DNA of 64,000 nt, taken from positions 3,100,001-3,164,000 of the forward strand of contig NZ_CP109496.1 of assembly GCF_036231355.1 (NCBI RefSeq). The letters run 5' to 3'. Of the stretch, positions 46,800 to 55,883 are shown one piece after another. The translations under genes and the position numbers were made by a program. Within the stretch, counting starts at the first letter, position 1. Each line of letters opens with the position of its first letter. Below the pieces are notes generated by a model. That model saw only the letters and a list, made by a program, of their open reading frames with translations, was not told where the DNA came from and did not search any database. The stretch is from Streptomyces sp. NBC_01431. Its GTDB lineage: Bacteria > Actinomycetota > Actinomycetes > Streptomycetales > Streptomycetaceae.

Positions 46800-47399
46800 A
46801 TGGAAGACCGCACAGACCCCACCCCGCCCCGTCAGCAGATCCGTGCCCTGCACAGCGAGACGACGATCACCGTCTACCAGGCGTACGCACCGGAGCTCGG
46901 ACTGCCCGCCGCCCGGGACGGGCGGTTTCCCGCGGGGTGGAAGCGGGAGCGGATGACCTGGGTAAAGCCGTCCTTCCTGTGGATGATGTACCGCTCGGGG
47001 TGGGGCACGAAGGACGGGCAGCAGAGCGTGCTCGCCGTCGAGATCCGGCGCGACGGCTTCGACTGGGCGCTCGGCCACGCCTGCCTCTCGCACCACGTAC
47101 CCGAGGTACACGGCGAAGTGGCCAACTGGAAGCGGGAGTTGAAGCAAGCACCCGCCCGGGTGCAGTGGGATCCCGAGCGGGATCTGCACCTTCGGGCCCT
47201 GCCGTACCGGTCGTTGCAGCTCGGGCTTGCCGGGGAGGCGGTGCGGCGGTACGCGGACGAGTGGATCGTCGGCATCCGCGACGTCACCCCGCTCGCACAC
47301 CACGTCCACACGCTCGTACGGGAGGGCCAACTCGACGCCGCACGAGCCCTGCTGCCGGACGAGCGGGTCTATGCCCCGACGGGCGTGCCGGGCCGCTGA
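46800..47399 (+). CDS. DUF4291 family protein
   Basis: A 199-aa protein matching the DUF4291 pattern: RQQIRALHSETTITVYQAYAPELG, then RMTWVKPSFLWMMYRSGWGTK, then ALPYRSLQLGL and the late DEWIVGIRDVTPLAHHVH. The protein is cytosolic and the family function is unknown. The start ATG 46800 matches the family N-terminus. Confidence 0.85.
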   Translation: MEDRTDPTPPRQQIRALHSETTITVYQAYAPELGLPAARDGRFPAGWKRERMTWVKPSFLWMMYRSGWGTKDGQQSVLAVEIRRDGFDWALGHACLSHHVPEVHGEVANWKRELKQAPARVQWDPERDLHLRALPYRSLQLGLAGEAVRRYADEWIVGIRDVTPLAHHVHTLVREGQLDAARALLPDERVYAPTGVPGR

Positions 47400-47491
47400 C
47401 GTGGACGCGCGCCCGCGACCTCTCGGATCCAGCACCGCCCCCACCCGAAACCAGGCGCGTCAGCGAAGCCCACGTCCCGGCCGCCAGCCCG

Positions 47492-48136
47492 TCATTCCAG
47501 TTCCGCCCAGATCTCGTACGCGATCTTCGCCGCCCGCTCCGCGTCACGCGCCTCGCACGCCGTGATCAGCTCTTCGTGGCGGGCCGCCGAGGCGCGGGCG
47601 GCCTCGCTGGAGAAGCGCTGGTGTTCCAGGCGGCGCAGCAGCGGGGTGTAGCGGGCGACCGTGTCGGACAGGGGCCGGTTGCCGCTCGCCGACACCGGTA
47701 CGGCGTGAAAGGCGTCGTCCGCGCTGATCGCCGAGGCGATGTCGCCCGCCTCCACCGCCCGCACGAATACGGCGTTCGCCGCGCGCATGTCGTGCAGGTG
47801 GCTCTCCCTCAGGCGCGGCAGCGCCTCCCGTACCGCCAGGGTGTGCATCGCGCGGACCACCGCCAGCGCACCCCGGATCTCCTCGGCGACCAAGGGGGCC
47901 ACCCTCGTATAGCTCTGCGGTTTGGACACGACGAGGCGTTCCGCGGTCAGCCGGGCGAGGGCGTCGCGGACCGGTGCGCGCGAGAGGCCGAGGCGGGCGG
48001 CGAGTTCGCCGTCGCTCAGTTTCGCGCCCGGGGCGTACTCGCCCGAGACGATCGACGACAGCAGTGCCTCGTACGCGACGTCACGCAGGAGGCGGCGGGG
48101 GGCGGGGTCGGGCGGCGGTAGGGTCACAACTAACAT
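47492..48136 (-). CDS. GntR-family (FadR/VanR-type) regulator
   Basis: A 214-aa protein from ATG 48136, or 211 aa from GTG 48127. The winged helix is present (GEYAPGAKLSDGELAARLGLSRAPVRDALARLTAERLV), followed by an FCD-type all-helical effector domain. Both possible starts fall inside the palindrome at 48126-48145 and no ribosome site is visible, suggesting a leaderless, autoregulated transcript. With the ATG start the second codon is TTA. The divergent gene at 48176 encodes a DMT transporter that it probably controls. Confidence 0.88.
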   Translation of the reverse strand: MLVVTLPPPDPAPRRLLRDVAYEALLSSIVSGEYAPGAKLSDGELAARLGLSRAPVRDALARLTAERLVVSKPQSYTRVAPLVAEEIRGALAVVRAMHTLAVREALPRLRESHLHDMRAANAVFVRAVEAGDIASAISADDAFHAVPVSASGNRPLSDTVARYTPLLRRLEHQRFSSEAARASAARHEELITACEARDAERAAKIAYEIWAELE

Positions 48137-48145
48137 TTTAGTTGT
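48126..48145. promoter_or_regulatory. 20-bp palindrome, probable GntR operator
   Basis: ACAACTAA-CATT-TTAGTTGT has perfect 8-bp arms. It overlaps the start codon of the GntR gene and lies 30 bp before the divergent transporter start, so one bound dimer could repress both. Confidence 0.7.
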
Positions 48146-48175
48146 CCGGGAACGGCGATCAGCGAGGGCGGACCG

Positions 48176-49147
48176 ATGCGCACTGGGCGAGGGACCGGCG
48201 TGCCCATGGCGCTCGGCGTCGTCGCCGCCGGCTGTTTCGCGACCAGCTTCGTACTCAATCGCGAGATGAGCGTGGCGGGCGGCTCCTGGCTGTGGAGCGC
48301 GAGCCTGCGCTATCTGTTCATGCTGCCGCCGCTCGTGCTGCTCGTGTGGATGCGCGGCGGGCTGCCCGGGGTGGTACGGGGCCTGCGGGCCCGGCCCTGG
48401 TCCTGGCTCGGCTGGTCGACCGTCGGGTTCGGCCTGTTCTACGCGCCGCTGACCTGGGCGAGCCGGGCCGGCGCGGGCTGGCTGCTCGCGGCGACCTGGC
48501 AGTTGGTGATCGTCGCGGGGATCCTGATCGGCGGACGGGTGCCGCGGCGCACGCTCGCGGTCTCGCTGCTCATCGTCGCCGGGGTCGCCCTCGCCCAGAC
48601 GCAGAACGCGCACGGCCTGGACGCGGGGACACTCGCGCGGGTCGTCGTGCCGGTACTGGTCGCGGCCGTCGCGTACCCGCTCGGCAACCGCAGGCTGCTC
48701 GGCCGCGACGGGCTCGACGGGGTGCAACGCACGCTCGCGATGACGGTCGGCTCAATGCCGTTGTGGGTGGTCCTCGCCGGTGCGGCGGGCCTGCGCGTGG
48801 GGGCGCCGGGGCGCGACCAGGTCGTCCAGTGCCTGATCGTGGCCCTGGTGTCGGGGGTGGTGGCGACCACCCTGTTCTTCCGCGCCACGGATCTCGTACG
48901 GGACCGCCCGGCCGCGCTGGGTGCGGTGGAGGCGACGCAGGCCGCCGAGGTGCCCTTCACGCTGGCGGGCGAGGCCCTGGTGACAGGCGTCGCGACCCCG
49001 GCCCCGGCCGGCTGGGCGGGCCTCGCACTCATCATCGGCGGCCTGTGCCTGCACGCCCTGCACCGACCCCCGACCACCCCGCGCCCCTACGCCGCGCCAA
49101 CTCCCCCAGAAGCAGCCCCCGTTGAGGCCCAGGCCCCCGGGGCATAG
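48176..49147 (+). CDS. DMT-superfamily multidrug-efflux-type transporter
   Basis: A 323-aa protein with about ten membrane segments in two repeats and a Pro/Ala tail. The GVPMALGVVAAGCFATSFVLNREMS start and SWLWSASLRYLFMLPPL motif match the multidrug resistance efflux transporter group of the drug/metabolite superfamily. It probably exports a small molecule. It is controlled with the divergent GntR gene. Confidence 0.85.
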   Translation: MRTGRGTGVPMALGVVAAGCFATSFVLNREMSVAGGSWLWSASLRYLFMLPPLVLLVWMRGGLPGVVRGLRARPWSWLGWSTVGFGLFYAPLTWASRAGAGWLLAATWQLVIVAGILIGGRVPRRTLAVSLLIVAGVALAQTQNAHGLDAGTLARVVVPVLVAAVAYPLGNRRLLGRDGLDGVQRTLAMTVGSMPLWVVLAGAAGLRVGAPGRDQVVQCLIVALVSGVVATTLFFRATDLVRDRPAALGAVEATQAAEVPFTLAGEALVTGVATPAPAGWAGLALIIGGLCLHALHRPPTTPRPYAAPTPPEAAPVEAQAPGA

Positions 49148-49256
49148 GACGCACGCGGCCGGGCGGCGGCCGCCTGGCGTGGGCCGCCCTGCTCTCGACC
49201 GGCGGAGACGGCCTCGCGGCCCCATGGGTTCGGCGCAGCCAACCGGCACAGCAGGG

Positions 49257-49613
49257 CTATCCCTGCTGCATGGCACGCATCGCCGCCGCCGTGTGCGCGG
49301 CGTCGTAGCCCGGCGCCACCCCCTCCACCAGCACCACGTCCCCGGCCATGTGGTCCGTACGGAAGGGCAGGAGCTCCTGGTAGGCGGCGGAGTCGTACCA
49401 CCCGCGGGCCTCGTCCATACCCGGGAACTCGATGATCACCAGAGCCTTGGTCCACTGCCCCTCGCGGACGTCGAGTGTGGCGTTGTGCACGAGGAAGCGG
49501 CCGCCGAAGGGGTCGAGCGTGGACTGGATGCGCTCCATGTAGACCAGGACCCGCTCGTCGATGTCCTCGACGCGGGCCGGCGGGCACAGGTTGCCGATGG
49601 CGTAAGCGGTCAC
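49257..49613 (-). CDS. DUF1330 family protein
   Basis: A 118-aa protein from GTG 49613. The ferredoxin-like dimeric alpha/beta-barrel fold is recognisable from GRFLVHNATLDVREGQWTKA, LVIIEFPGMDEARGWYDS and AAYQELLPFRT. The family has no established reaction. It is a single gene. Confidence 0.85.
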   Translation of the reverse strand: MTAYAIGNLCPPARVEDIDERVLVYMERIQSTLDPFGGRFLVHNATLDVREGQWTKALVIIEFPGMDEARGWYDSAAYQELLPFRTDHMAGDVVLVEGVAPGYDAAHTAAAMRAMQQG

Positions 49614-49706
49614 GATGTCCTCCTGGTGTGGTCTCCCCTGCGAACGGTTCGATCCTGCCGGGCCCGTCGGCGCCGGTCGATTACCCCCCAGGTAAGCGGC
49701 GAGACA

Positions 49707-49748
49707 GCGCGAAACCCCGCAGGCGGCGGGGCCTGCGGGGTTTCGCGC
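49707..49748. terminator. strong terminator with 18-bp perfect arms
   Basis: The arms at 49707-49724 and 49731-49748 flank GGCGGG and contain the AAACCCCGC...GCGGGGTTT pattern, which gives a U-rich base on either strand. It ends transcription of the alcohol dehydrogenase gene on the minus strand. Confidence 0.85.
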
Positions 49749-49763
49749 GCTCAAGGTCCGGTC

Positions 49764-49853
49764 GGATCGTCGCGACTCGGATCGCCACGGCTCAGACCGC
49801 CGCGAACCAGATCCTCACGACTCGGATCCCCACGGATCAGATCGTCGCGGCGT
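49764..49853. repeat. six-copy degenerate 15-bp tandem repeat
   Basis: The units start at 49764, 49779, 49794, 49809, 49824 and 49839 with consensus RGATCGYCRCGRMTC. The array spans the 3' untranslated region of the alcohol dehydrogenase gene, and its last unit encodes that protein's C-terminus. Confidence 0.7.
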
Positions 49854-50874
49854 CGATAACGAACCGGTAGCGCACATCGCTGGCGAGCACCCGCTCGTAC
49901 GCCTCGTTGATCTGGTCCGCGCGGATCAGCTCGATCTCGGCGCCCAGGCCGTGCTCGGCGCAGAAGTCGAGCATCTCCTGGGTCTCGTCAATGCTGCCGA
50001 TCATCGAACCGGCGAGGATCTTGTTGCCGCCTATGAGGCCGAACATGTTGAGGGAGTTCGGCTCCTCGGGGGCGCCCACGTTGACGAACGCGCCACCCGT
50101 CTTCAGGAGCGAGAGGTACGCGCCCAGGTCGAGCGGGGCGGAGACGGTCGAGACGATCAGGTCGAGGGAGCCCGCGAGCTGCTTGAAGGTGTCCTCCTCG
50201 CTGGTCGCGTAGTAGTGGTCGGCGCCGAGCTTCAGGCCGTCGTCCTTCTTGCGGAGCGACTGGCTGAGCACGGTCACCTCGGCGCCGAGCGCGTGCGCGA
50301 TCTTGACGCCCATGTGGCCGAGGCCGCCGAGGCCGAGAATGGCGACCTTCTTGCCGGGGCCCGCCTGCCAGCGCTTGAGCGGCGAGTACAGGGTGATGCC
50401 GGCGCACAGCAGCGGGGCCGCGACGTCCAGCGCGATGCCTTCGGGAATGCGCAGGGTGTGGTCGGCGTCCACGACGATGTGCGTGGAGTAGCCGCCGTAG
50501 GCGGGCTCGCCGTCCCGGCCGATCGAGTTGTACGTGGCGACGCCGTCCGAGCAGAACTGGTTCTGCCCCGACAGACAGGCTTCGCACTTCCCGCAGGAGT
50601 CGACGAAACAGCCGACCCCGGCGCGGTCGCCGACCTGGAACTTGGTGACGGCGGAGCCGACCTCGGTGATCACACCGGCGATCTCGTGGCCGGGCACCAT
50701 CGGGAAGATGGCCTGGCCCCAGCCCTCGCGGGCCTGGTGGATGTCGGAGTGGCAGATCCCGGAGTACTTGATGTCGATGAGCACGTCGTTCGGGCCCACC
50801 GGACGGCGCTCGATGGTGGTGCGCTCCAGCGGAGCCTTGGCGGCGGGGGCGGCGTAGGCGGCGACGGTGGTCAT
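49837..50874 (-). CDS. zinc-dependent alcohol dehydrogenase (YahK/cinnamyl type)
   Basis: A 345-aa protein from ATG 50874. The catalytic zinc ligands lie in [10 protein letters not shown] and PGHEIAG, the structural zinc cysteines are in [15 protein letters not shown], and the NADP loop is [11 protein letters not shown]. It resembles the broad-specificity NADPH aldehyde reductases of the cinnamyl-alcohol dehydrogenase group. A divergent XRE regulator starts 158 bp away and probably controls it. Confidence 0.93.
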   Translation of the reverse strand: MTTVAAYAAPAAKAPLERTTIERRPVGPNDVLIDIKYSGICHSDIHQAREGWGQAIFPMVPGHEIAGVITEVGSAVTKFQVGDRAGVGCFVDSCGKCEACLSGQNQFCSDGVATYNSIGRDGEPAYGGYSTHIVVDADHTLRIPEGIALDVAAPLLCAGITLYSPLKRWQAGPGKKVAILGLGGLGHMGVKIAHALGAEVTVLSQSLRKKDDGLKLGADHYYATSEEDTFKQLAGSLDLIVSTVSAPLDLGAYLSLLKTGGAFVNVGAPEEPNSLNMFGLIGGNKILAGSMIGSIDETQEMLDFCAEHGLGAEIELIRADQINEAYERVLASDVRYRFVIDAATI

Positions 50875-51032
50875 GCCGTTCTCCTCAGATCTTTGGGGTA
50901 CGTGGCCAAGCGTGCCCGAATCCCCGCAGGTCACCCAGGCCTCTGTTCTGCCTACGTCCACCGTGCGTACCACTGACAGGGTCAGGCTGGCGGTCGTATG
51001 ACCACCGTGCCGACGGCGGATACTGGGGTGTC

Positions 51033-51887
51033 ATGGACCAGCGCGCCGAACTCAGCGAATTCCTCCGCTCCCGCCGGGCCCGGCTGAAGCCCGAGGACGT
51101 GGGGCTGCCCGACCACGGTCGGCACCGCCGGGTGCCCGGCCTGCGCCGGGAGGAGCTGGCGCAGCTGGCCGGGGTGTCGGTGGCGTACTACACGCGCCTT
51201 GAGCAGGGCAACGCGCAGAACGTCTCCGTGGAGGTCCTGGAGGCGATCGGGCGGGCGCTGCGTCTGAACGACATCGAGCAGGACCACCTCAGCCACGTCG
51301 CCAAGGGCAAGGCGAAGAAGAAGCGCGCGTCGGCCTGCCGGCCGCAGCAGGTGCGTCCGGCGCTCCAGCAGCTGATCGACGCGATGGAGGGCGTGCCCGC
51401 CTACATCGTCGGCCCGCGCCTGGACGTCCTCGGCTGGAACCGGATGGCGGCGGCCCTGCTCGGCGACATGTCCCAACTGCCGCCACAGGAACGGAACTTG
51501 GCGCGCCAGGTCTTCCTCGATCCGGCTTCGCGTTCGCTGTACGTCGACTGGCACAGCAAGGCCGTCGACATGGTGAGCGTGCTCCGGCTGTGTGCGGGCT
51601 GCTACCCGGACGATCCCCAACTGACCGCGCTGATCGGCGAGTTGTCGGTCAAGAGCGAGGAGTTCCGCACCATGTGGGCGGCGCACACGGTCGCCGAGAA
51701 GGGCCACGGCATGAAGCGGCTGCGCCATCCGGTGGTGGGCGAGCTGACGCTCGCGTACGAGACGCTGAAGCTGCCGGACGCGCACGACCTGTCCCTGATC
51801 ACCTTCCACGCGGAGCCGGGCTCCAAGTCGGAGGAGTCGCTGCGGCTGCTCGGCAGCTGGAGCGCCGAGCAGCCGGTCCGGACCTGA
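51033..51887 (+). CDS. XRE-type regulator with MmyB-like ligand-binding domain
   Basis: A 284-aa protein. The N-terminal HTH (about 38-65, RREELAQLAGVSVAYYTRLEQG) is followed by an MmyB-type domain with ALQQLIDAMEGVPAYIVGPRLDVLGWN and the final LITFHAEPGSKSEESLRLL. MmyB-like regulators are thought to bind small hydrophobic ligands. It is divergent from the YahK-type dehydrogenase, a pairing common in Streptomyces. Confidence 0.93.
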   Translation: MDQRAELSEFLRSRRARLKPEDVGLPDHGRHRRVPGLRREELAQLAGVSVAYYTRLEQGNAQNVSVEVLEAIGRALRLNDIEQDHLSHVAKGKAKKKRASACRPQQVRPALQQLIDAMEGVPAYIVGPRLDVLGWNRMAAALLGDMSQLPPQERNLARQVFLDPASRSLYVDWHSKAVDMVSVLRLCAGCYPDDPQLTALIGELSVKSEEFRTMWAAHTVAEKGHGMKRLRHPVVGELTLAYETLKLPDAHDLSLITFHAEPGSKSEESLRLLGSWSAEQPVRT

Positions 51888-51903
51888 CGGCCAGGGGGGC
51901 CGG

Positions 51904-53172
51904 TCAGACGGCGGAGCCGGCCTTCCACTGGGCCCAGCTCAGGTTCCAGCCGTTGAGGCCGTTGTCGGGCTGGACCGTCTTGTCGTGGGAGTTCTTGACG
52001 ATCACGACGTCACCGGTGATCGAGTTGTTGTAGAACCAGGCGGCCGTGGTGCCGTTGTCGTTGGCGCCCTTGGTGTCGGACAGGCCGACGCAGCCGTGGC
52101 TGGTGTTGGCGCTGCCGAAGATGGACTTCGCGCCCCAGTAGTTGCCGTGGATGAAGGTGCCGGAGGCGGACAGGCGCATGGCGTGCGGCACGTCCTTGAT
52201 GTCGTACTCGCCCTTGCCGTCGTTGTCCGTGAAGCCGACCGTCGCACCGTTCATGCGGGTCTCCTTGTACTTCTCGGAGATCACCATCTGGCCGTTGTAC
52301 GTCGGGTGGTCGGGCGAACCCGCGGAGATCGGGATGGTCTTCACGACCTTGCCGTCCTGGGTGACGGTCATGGTGTGGGTGTTCGCGTCGACGGTGGAGA
52401 CCTGGTTGCGGCCGATCTTGAAGGTGACCGTCTTCTCCTGGACCCCGGTGATGCCGTTGGAGGCCTCGACGCCGTCCAGGTCCATCTTCATGGTGACGGT
52501 CGAGTTCTCCTTCCAGTAGTCCTGCGGGCGGAAGTCGAGGCGCTGCGAGCCGAACCAGTGCCCGACGACCTCCTGACCGCTGCTGGAGGAGACCGTGATC
52601 TTGGACTGAACGTCCTTCTTGTTCGTGATCGCCTTGTCGAAGTTGATCGACACCGGCATGCCGACGCCGACCGTGGAGCCGTCCTCGGGGGTGAAGTTGC
52701 CTATGAAGCTGTTCTGCGGGGAGACGGTGGTGAAGGAGGCGTTCTCGTGCGCCTGGCGCCCCTTGGCGTCCGCCGCGGTCGCCGTGATCTTGTACGTCGC
52801 CGAACGCTGCAGCGCGTTGTCCGGGGCCCAGCTCAGGCCGTCGGCGGATATCTTCCCGGCGACCTTGGCGCCGTCGGCGGAGGTCAGAGTGACATCGGTC
52901 AGCTTGCCGTCGGCGACGGTGACCTTGGTGTCGCTGTTGATGCCGACGTTGTTCGCGCCGTTCTTCGGGGAGATGGTGATCTTCGCGTCCGAGGTGTCCT
53001 TCTCGGCGGCCTTGTCGGCCTGCGACTGCGCCGACTTCGAGCTGTCGGCCACGCCGGCCTTGGCGTCGTTGCCGTTGCAGGCCGACAGGGCCAGTACGCC
53101 GCCGAGCACCGCACACGCGGCCATGAGGCTCCGCTTGCGCCGCTTACTCTCCGTCTTCACACGCTTCTCCAT
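51904..53172 (-). CDS. L,D-transpeptidase lipoprotein with Ig-like domains
   Basis: A 422-aa protein. A basic N-terminus and hydrophobic stretch end in the lipobox LALSAC (about residue 32). Two bacterial Ig-like domains (about 63-150 and 160-250) precede the YkuD catalytic domain with HGNYW and the active-site SHGCVGLS. It forms 3-3 crosslinks in peptidoglycan from outside the membrane. The length and layout match actinobacterial LdtMt2-type enzymes. Confidence 0.95.
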   Translation of the reverse strand: MEKRVKTESKRRKRSLMAACAVLGGVLALSACNGNDAKAGVADSSKSAQSQADKAAEKDTSDAKITISPKNGANNVGINSDTKVTVADGKLTDVTLTSADGAKVAGKISADGLSWAPDNALQRSATYKITATAADAKGRQAHENASFTTVSPQNSFIGNFTPEDGSTVGVGMPVSINFDKAITNKKDVQSKITVSSSSGQEVVGHWFGSQRLDFRPQDYWKENSTVTMKMDLDGVEASNGITGVQEKTVTFKIGRNQVSTVDANTHTMTVTQDGKVVKTIPISAGSPDHPTYNGQMVISEKYKETRMNGATVGFTDNDGKGEYDIKDVPHAMRLSASGTFIHGNYWGAKSIFGSANTSHGCVGLSDTKGANDNGTTAAWFYNNSITGDVVIVKNSHDKTVQPDNGLNGWNLSWAQWKAGSAV

Positions 53173-53355
53173 CGTCGCCGTCCCCCAGAGCCATCACGTC
53201 TAGAACATCAGACTGCTCGATCGCGTTCCGCAGTGGGGGTGAATGTGGGGCACACCACGCGTTCGAGGACGGGGTGGGGCGGGCCGGTGCAAGATCACCA
53301 AAACGCCGCCCCGCGCCCGCCGCCGCTCGTCCACCGCCCGGCTCAGCACATCGCG

Positions 53356-53682
53356 TCAGTCCTCGTCGTTGCCGTCCTCCTCGTCCAGGTCCCACTCCTC
53401 GTCGTCGGCGTCGTAACCGACCCGCTCGCTGCTCCAGGAGGCCTGGGCCAGCTCCACCCCCGGCAGCGCCTCCACGAGACCCACGGGGTCCACGAGGTAG
53501 GCGAGGGCCTCCGCTCCGTCTTCCCGCACCGCGGCCTCGGCATGCGTGCGTTCCTCGGGCTGCATGGACGGGTCCTCGGCGATCCGGTCGAGGGCGGCCG
53601 CCGCCAGCTTGTCCGCGTCCCCGACCTCAAGGACCAAATCGATGCGGAGGCGTACATACCGTGATGTCTCTACTTCGCTCAT
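53356..53682 (-). CDS. hypothetical acidic protein
   Basis: A 108-aa protein from ATG 53682 (MSEVETSRYVRLRIDLVLEVG) with a strongly acidic C-terminus (ADDEEWDLDEEDGNDED). No domain is recognised; it looks cytosolic. The longer frame from 53760 overlaps the promoter of the divergent sortase substrate gene. Confidence 0.7.
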   Translation of the reverse strand: MSEVETSRYVRLRIDLVLEVGDADKLAAAALDRIAEDPSMQPEERTHAEAAVREDGAEALAYLVDPVGLVEALPGVELAQASWSSERVGYDADDEEWDLDEEDGNDED

Positions 53683-53789
53683 GCGAGGGAGCGTAGGCCC
53701 GGGGCGCCTGCGACTTTCCCGCGACCCGCTGCTTTCACTAGCATCAGCGCATCCCGCCAATTCGACGTACTCGCAAGGGGATCGCTCAC

Positions 53790-54071
53790 TTGTCCGTCGC
53801 CCGCCGTCCCCTGCTCACCGCCACCGCCGCGGGCTCGCTGCTCTGCGCCCTGTGGTTCGTGCCGTCCGCCAACGCCACGGACGAGCAGCGCCCCTCGTCC
53901 GCCCCCGCGCCCGTCGCGGACCGGGCCGCCCCCGCCACCGCCGAGAACACCCTCGCCCTCGCCGACACCGGCAGCGCGAACACCTCCCCCTACCTGGTCG
54001 GCGGCTCGCTGTTCCTGGGCCTGGGGGCGGGCTTCGTGACGTATTCGGTCCGCAGATCGAGTAGTTGCTGA
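53790..54071 (+). CDS. small LAXTG sortase substrate
   Basis: A 93-aa protein from TTG 53790. A signal peptide (cleavage near ANA-T, residue 29) and a Pro/Ala-rich stretch lead to the sortase signal LADTG at 57-61, a hydrophobic helix (YLVGGSLFLGLGAGFVTYSV) and a positive RR tail. LAXTG is the motif of Streptomyces class E sortases. It should be covalently attached to peptidoglycan. The mature part is only about 30 residues, too short for an enzyme. Confidence 0.75.
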   Translation: MSVARRPLLTATAAGSLLCALWFVPSANATDEQRPSSAPAPVADRAAPATAENTLALADTGSANTSPYLVGGSLFLGLGAGFVTYSVRRSSSC

Positions 54072-54113
54072 GGCGGCGGGGCAGAGGCCTCAACTGCCGC
54101 CGCGCACAAGGAA

Positions 54114-54151
54114 AAGGGCCGCCCGGGATGGTGACATCCCGGGCGGCCCTT
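54114..54151. terminator. bidirectional terminator between sortase substrate and hutH
   Basis: The 16-bp perfect arms at 54114-54129 and 54136-54151 (AAGGGCCGCC... and its complement) lie between convergent stop codons, with short A/T tracts at the base. Confidence 0.85.
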
Positions 54152-54169
54152 GCGTACGGCCATGGTGAC

Positions 54170-55717
54170 TCAGGCGAGCGGGCCCGTCACCGGCTCCACC
54201 GCGGCGACCAGCTTTCCTTCGCGTACGAAGGCGTCGGCGGCGGCCAGGTCGGGGGCGAGGAAGCGGTCCGGGCCGGGGCCCTGGACGCCGGCCGCGCGGG
54301 CTGCGGCGATGGCGGCCTGTGTGGCGGGCGCGGGGGTGAGGCCCTTGCGCAGCTCGATGCCGCGGGTCGCCGCGTACATCTCGACGGCGATGATGCGGGC
54401 GAGGTTGTCGACAGCGGTGCGCAGCTTGCGCGCGGCCGACCAGCCCATGGAGACGTGGTCCTCCTGCATGGCGGAGGACGGGATGGAGTCGGCGGACGCG
54501 GGCACCGCGAGCCGCTTCATCTCGCTGACCAGGGCGGCCTGGGTGTACTGGGCGATCATCAGGCCGGAGTCGACGCCGGCGTCGTCGGCGAGGAACGGCG
54601 GCAGGCCGTGGCTGCGGTTCTTGTCGAGCAGGCGGTCGGTGCGGCGCTCGGCGATGGAGCCGAGGTCGGCGGCGACGATGGCGAGGAAGTCCAGGACGTA
54701 GGCGACCGGGGCGCCGTGGAAGTTGCCGTTGGACTCGACGCGTCCGTCGGGCAGCACCACCGGGTTGTCGACGGCGGAGGCCAGCTCGCGCTCGGCGACG
54801 GTCAGGGCGTACGCGATCGTGTCGCGCCCGGCGCCGTTGACCTGCGGGGCGCAGCGCACCGAGTAGGCGTCCTGGACGCGCGGCGCCTCTTCCTCCTGGA
54901 AGTGGCCGGTCAGACCCGAGCCCTTGAGCACGGCCAGCATGTTGGCGGCCGAGGCGCCCTGGCCGGGGTGCGGGCGGATGGCGTGCAGTTCGGGGGCGAG
55001 CACCTTGTCGGTGCCGAGCAGCGCTTCGAGGGAGAGGGCCGCGGTGATGTCGGCGGAGGTGTAGAGCTTCTTCAGGTCGGCGATGGCCATGCAGAGCATG
55101 CCGAGCATGCCGTCGGTGCCGTTGAGGAGGGCGAGGCCCTCCTTCTCGCGCAGCTCGACCGGGGTGATGCCGGCTGCGGCGAGCAGCTCTGCGGCGGGCT
55201 TCACGACGCCGTCGGGACCCTCGGCGTCACCCTCGCCCATCAGCGTCAGGGCACAGTGCGAGAGCGGCGCGAGGTCACCGGAGCAGCCGAGCGAGCCGTA
55301 CTCGTGGACGACCGGGGTGATGCCCGCGTTGAGCACGTCGGCCATGGTCTGGGCGACGGAGGGGCGTACGCCGGTGTGCCCGGAGGCGACGGTCTTCAGG
55401 CGCAGGAACATGAGGGCGCGCACGACCTCGCGCTCGACCCGCGGGCCCATGCCGGCCGCGTGCGAGCGCACGATGTTGCGCTGGAGCTGGGCGCGGAGTT
55501 CGGGGCTGATGTGCCGGGAGGCGAGGGCACCGAAACCGGTGGAGACGCCGTACACCGGCTCCGGCTTGGCAGCCAGCGCGTCGACGATCTCTCGCGCCTT
55601 GGCCAGGGCGTCGACGGCCTCGGCGGAGAGCTCGACCCGGGCGTTGTGCCGGGCCACGGCGATGACGTCCTCGGGGGTGGTCCCGGAGGTCCCCACCACG
55701 ACAGTGTGCATATCCAT
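54170..55717 (-). CDS. hutH: histidine ammonia-lyase
   Basis: A 515-aa protein from ATG 55717 (MDMHTVVVGTSG). The active-site loop that forms the MIO cofactor reads GSLGCSGDLAPL, i.e. Cys145-Ser146-Gly147 rather than the usual Ala-Ser-Gly. Other conserved elements are YGVSTGFG, NGTDGMLG and QEDHVSMG. It deaminates L-histidine to urocanate as the first step of histidine use. No other hut genes are adjacent. Confidence 0.95.
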   Translation of the reverse strand: MDMHTVVVGTSGTTPEDVIAVARHNARVELSAEAVDALAKAREIVDALAAKPEPVYGVSTGFGALASRHISPELRAQLQRNIVRSHAAGMGPRVEREVVRALMFLRLKTVASGHTGVRPSVAQTMADVLNAGITPVVHEYGSLGCSGDLAPLSHCALTLMGEGDAEGPDGVVKPAAELLAAAGITPVELREKEGLALLNGTDGMLGMLCMAIADLKKLYTSADITAALSLEALLGTDKVLAPELHAIRPHPGQGASAANMLAVLKGSGLTGHFQEEEAPRVQDAYSVRCAPQVNGAGRDTIAYALTVAERELASAVDNPVVLPDGRVESNGNFHGAPVAYVLDFLAIVAADLGSIAERRTDRLLDKNRSHGLPPFLADDAGVDSGLMIAQYTQAALVSEMKRLAVPASADSIPSSAMQEDHVSMGWSAARKLRTAVDNLARIIAVEMYAATRGIELRKGLTPAPATQAAIAAARAAGVQGPGPDRFLAPDLAAADAFVREGKLVAAVEPVTGPLA

Positions 55718-55883
55718 ATTCAGCACCCTACGGATTGAATCCCGTCATGTCACTAGCGGGGAGGGGGTGGGCTCCTTACCGAATCCGGCGGGCCCCGGGC
55801 TCTTGAGGGCGTGCAGGGAACTGCGCGATCAGTCGCGCACGGCCCGCGCACCAACGGAAGGTCCGGGGGCGCGGCCCCAGCGT

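Noticed and set aside
49707..49748. 18-bp inverted repeat as a mobile-element end
   Set aside because: There is no transposase or target duplication; its place after a stop codon and its AAACCCC...GGGGTTT form fit a terminator.
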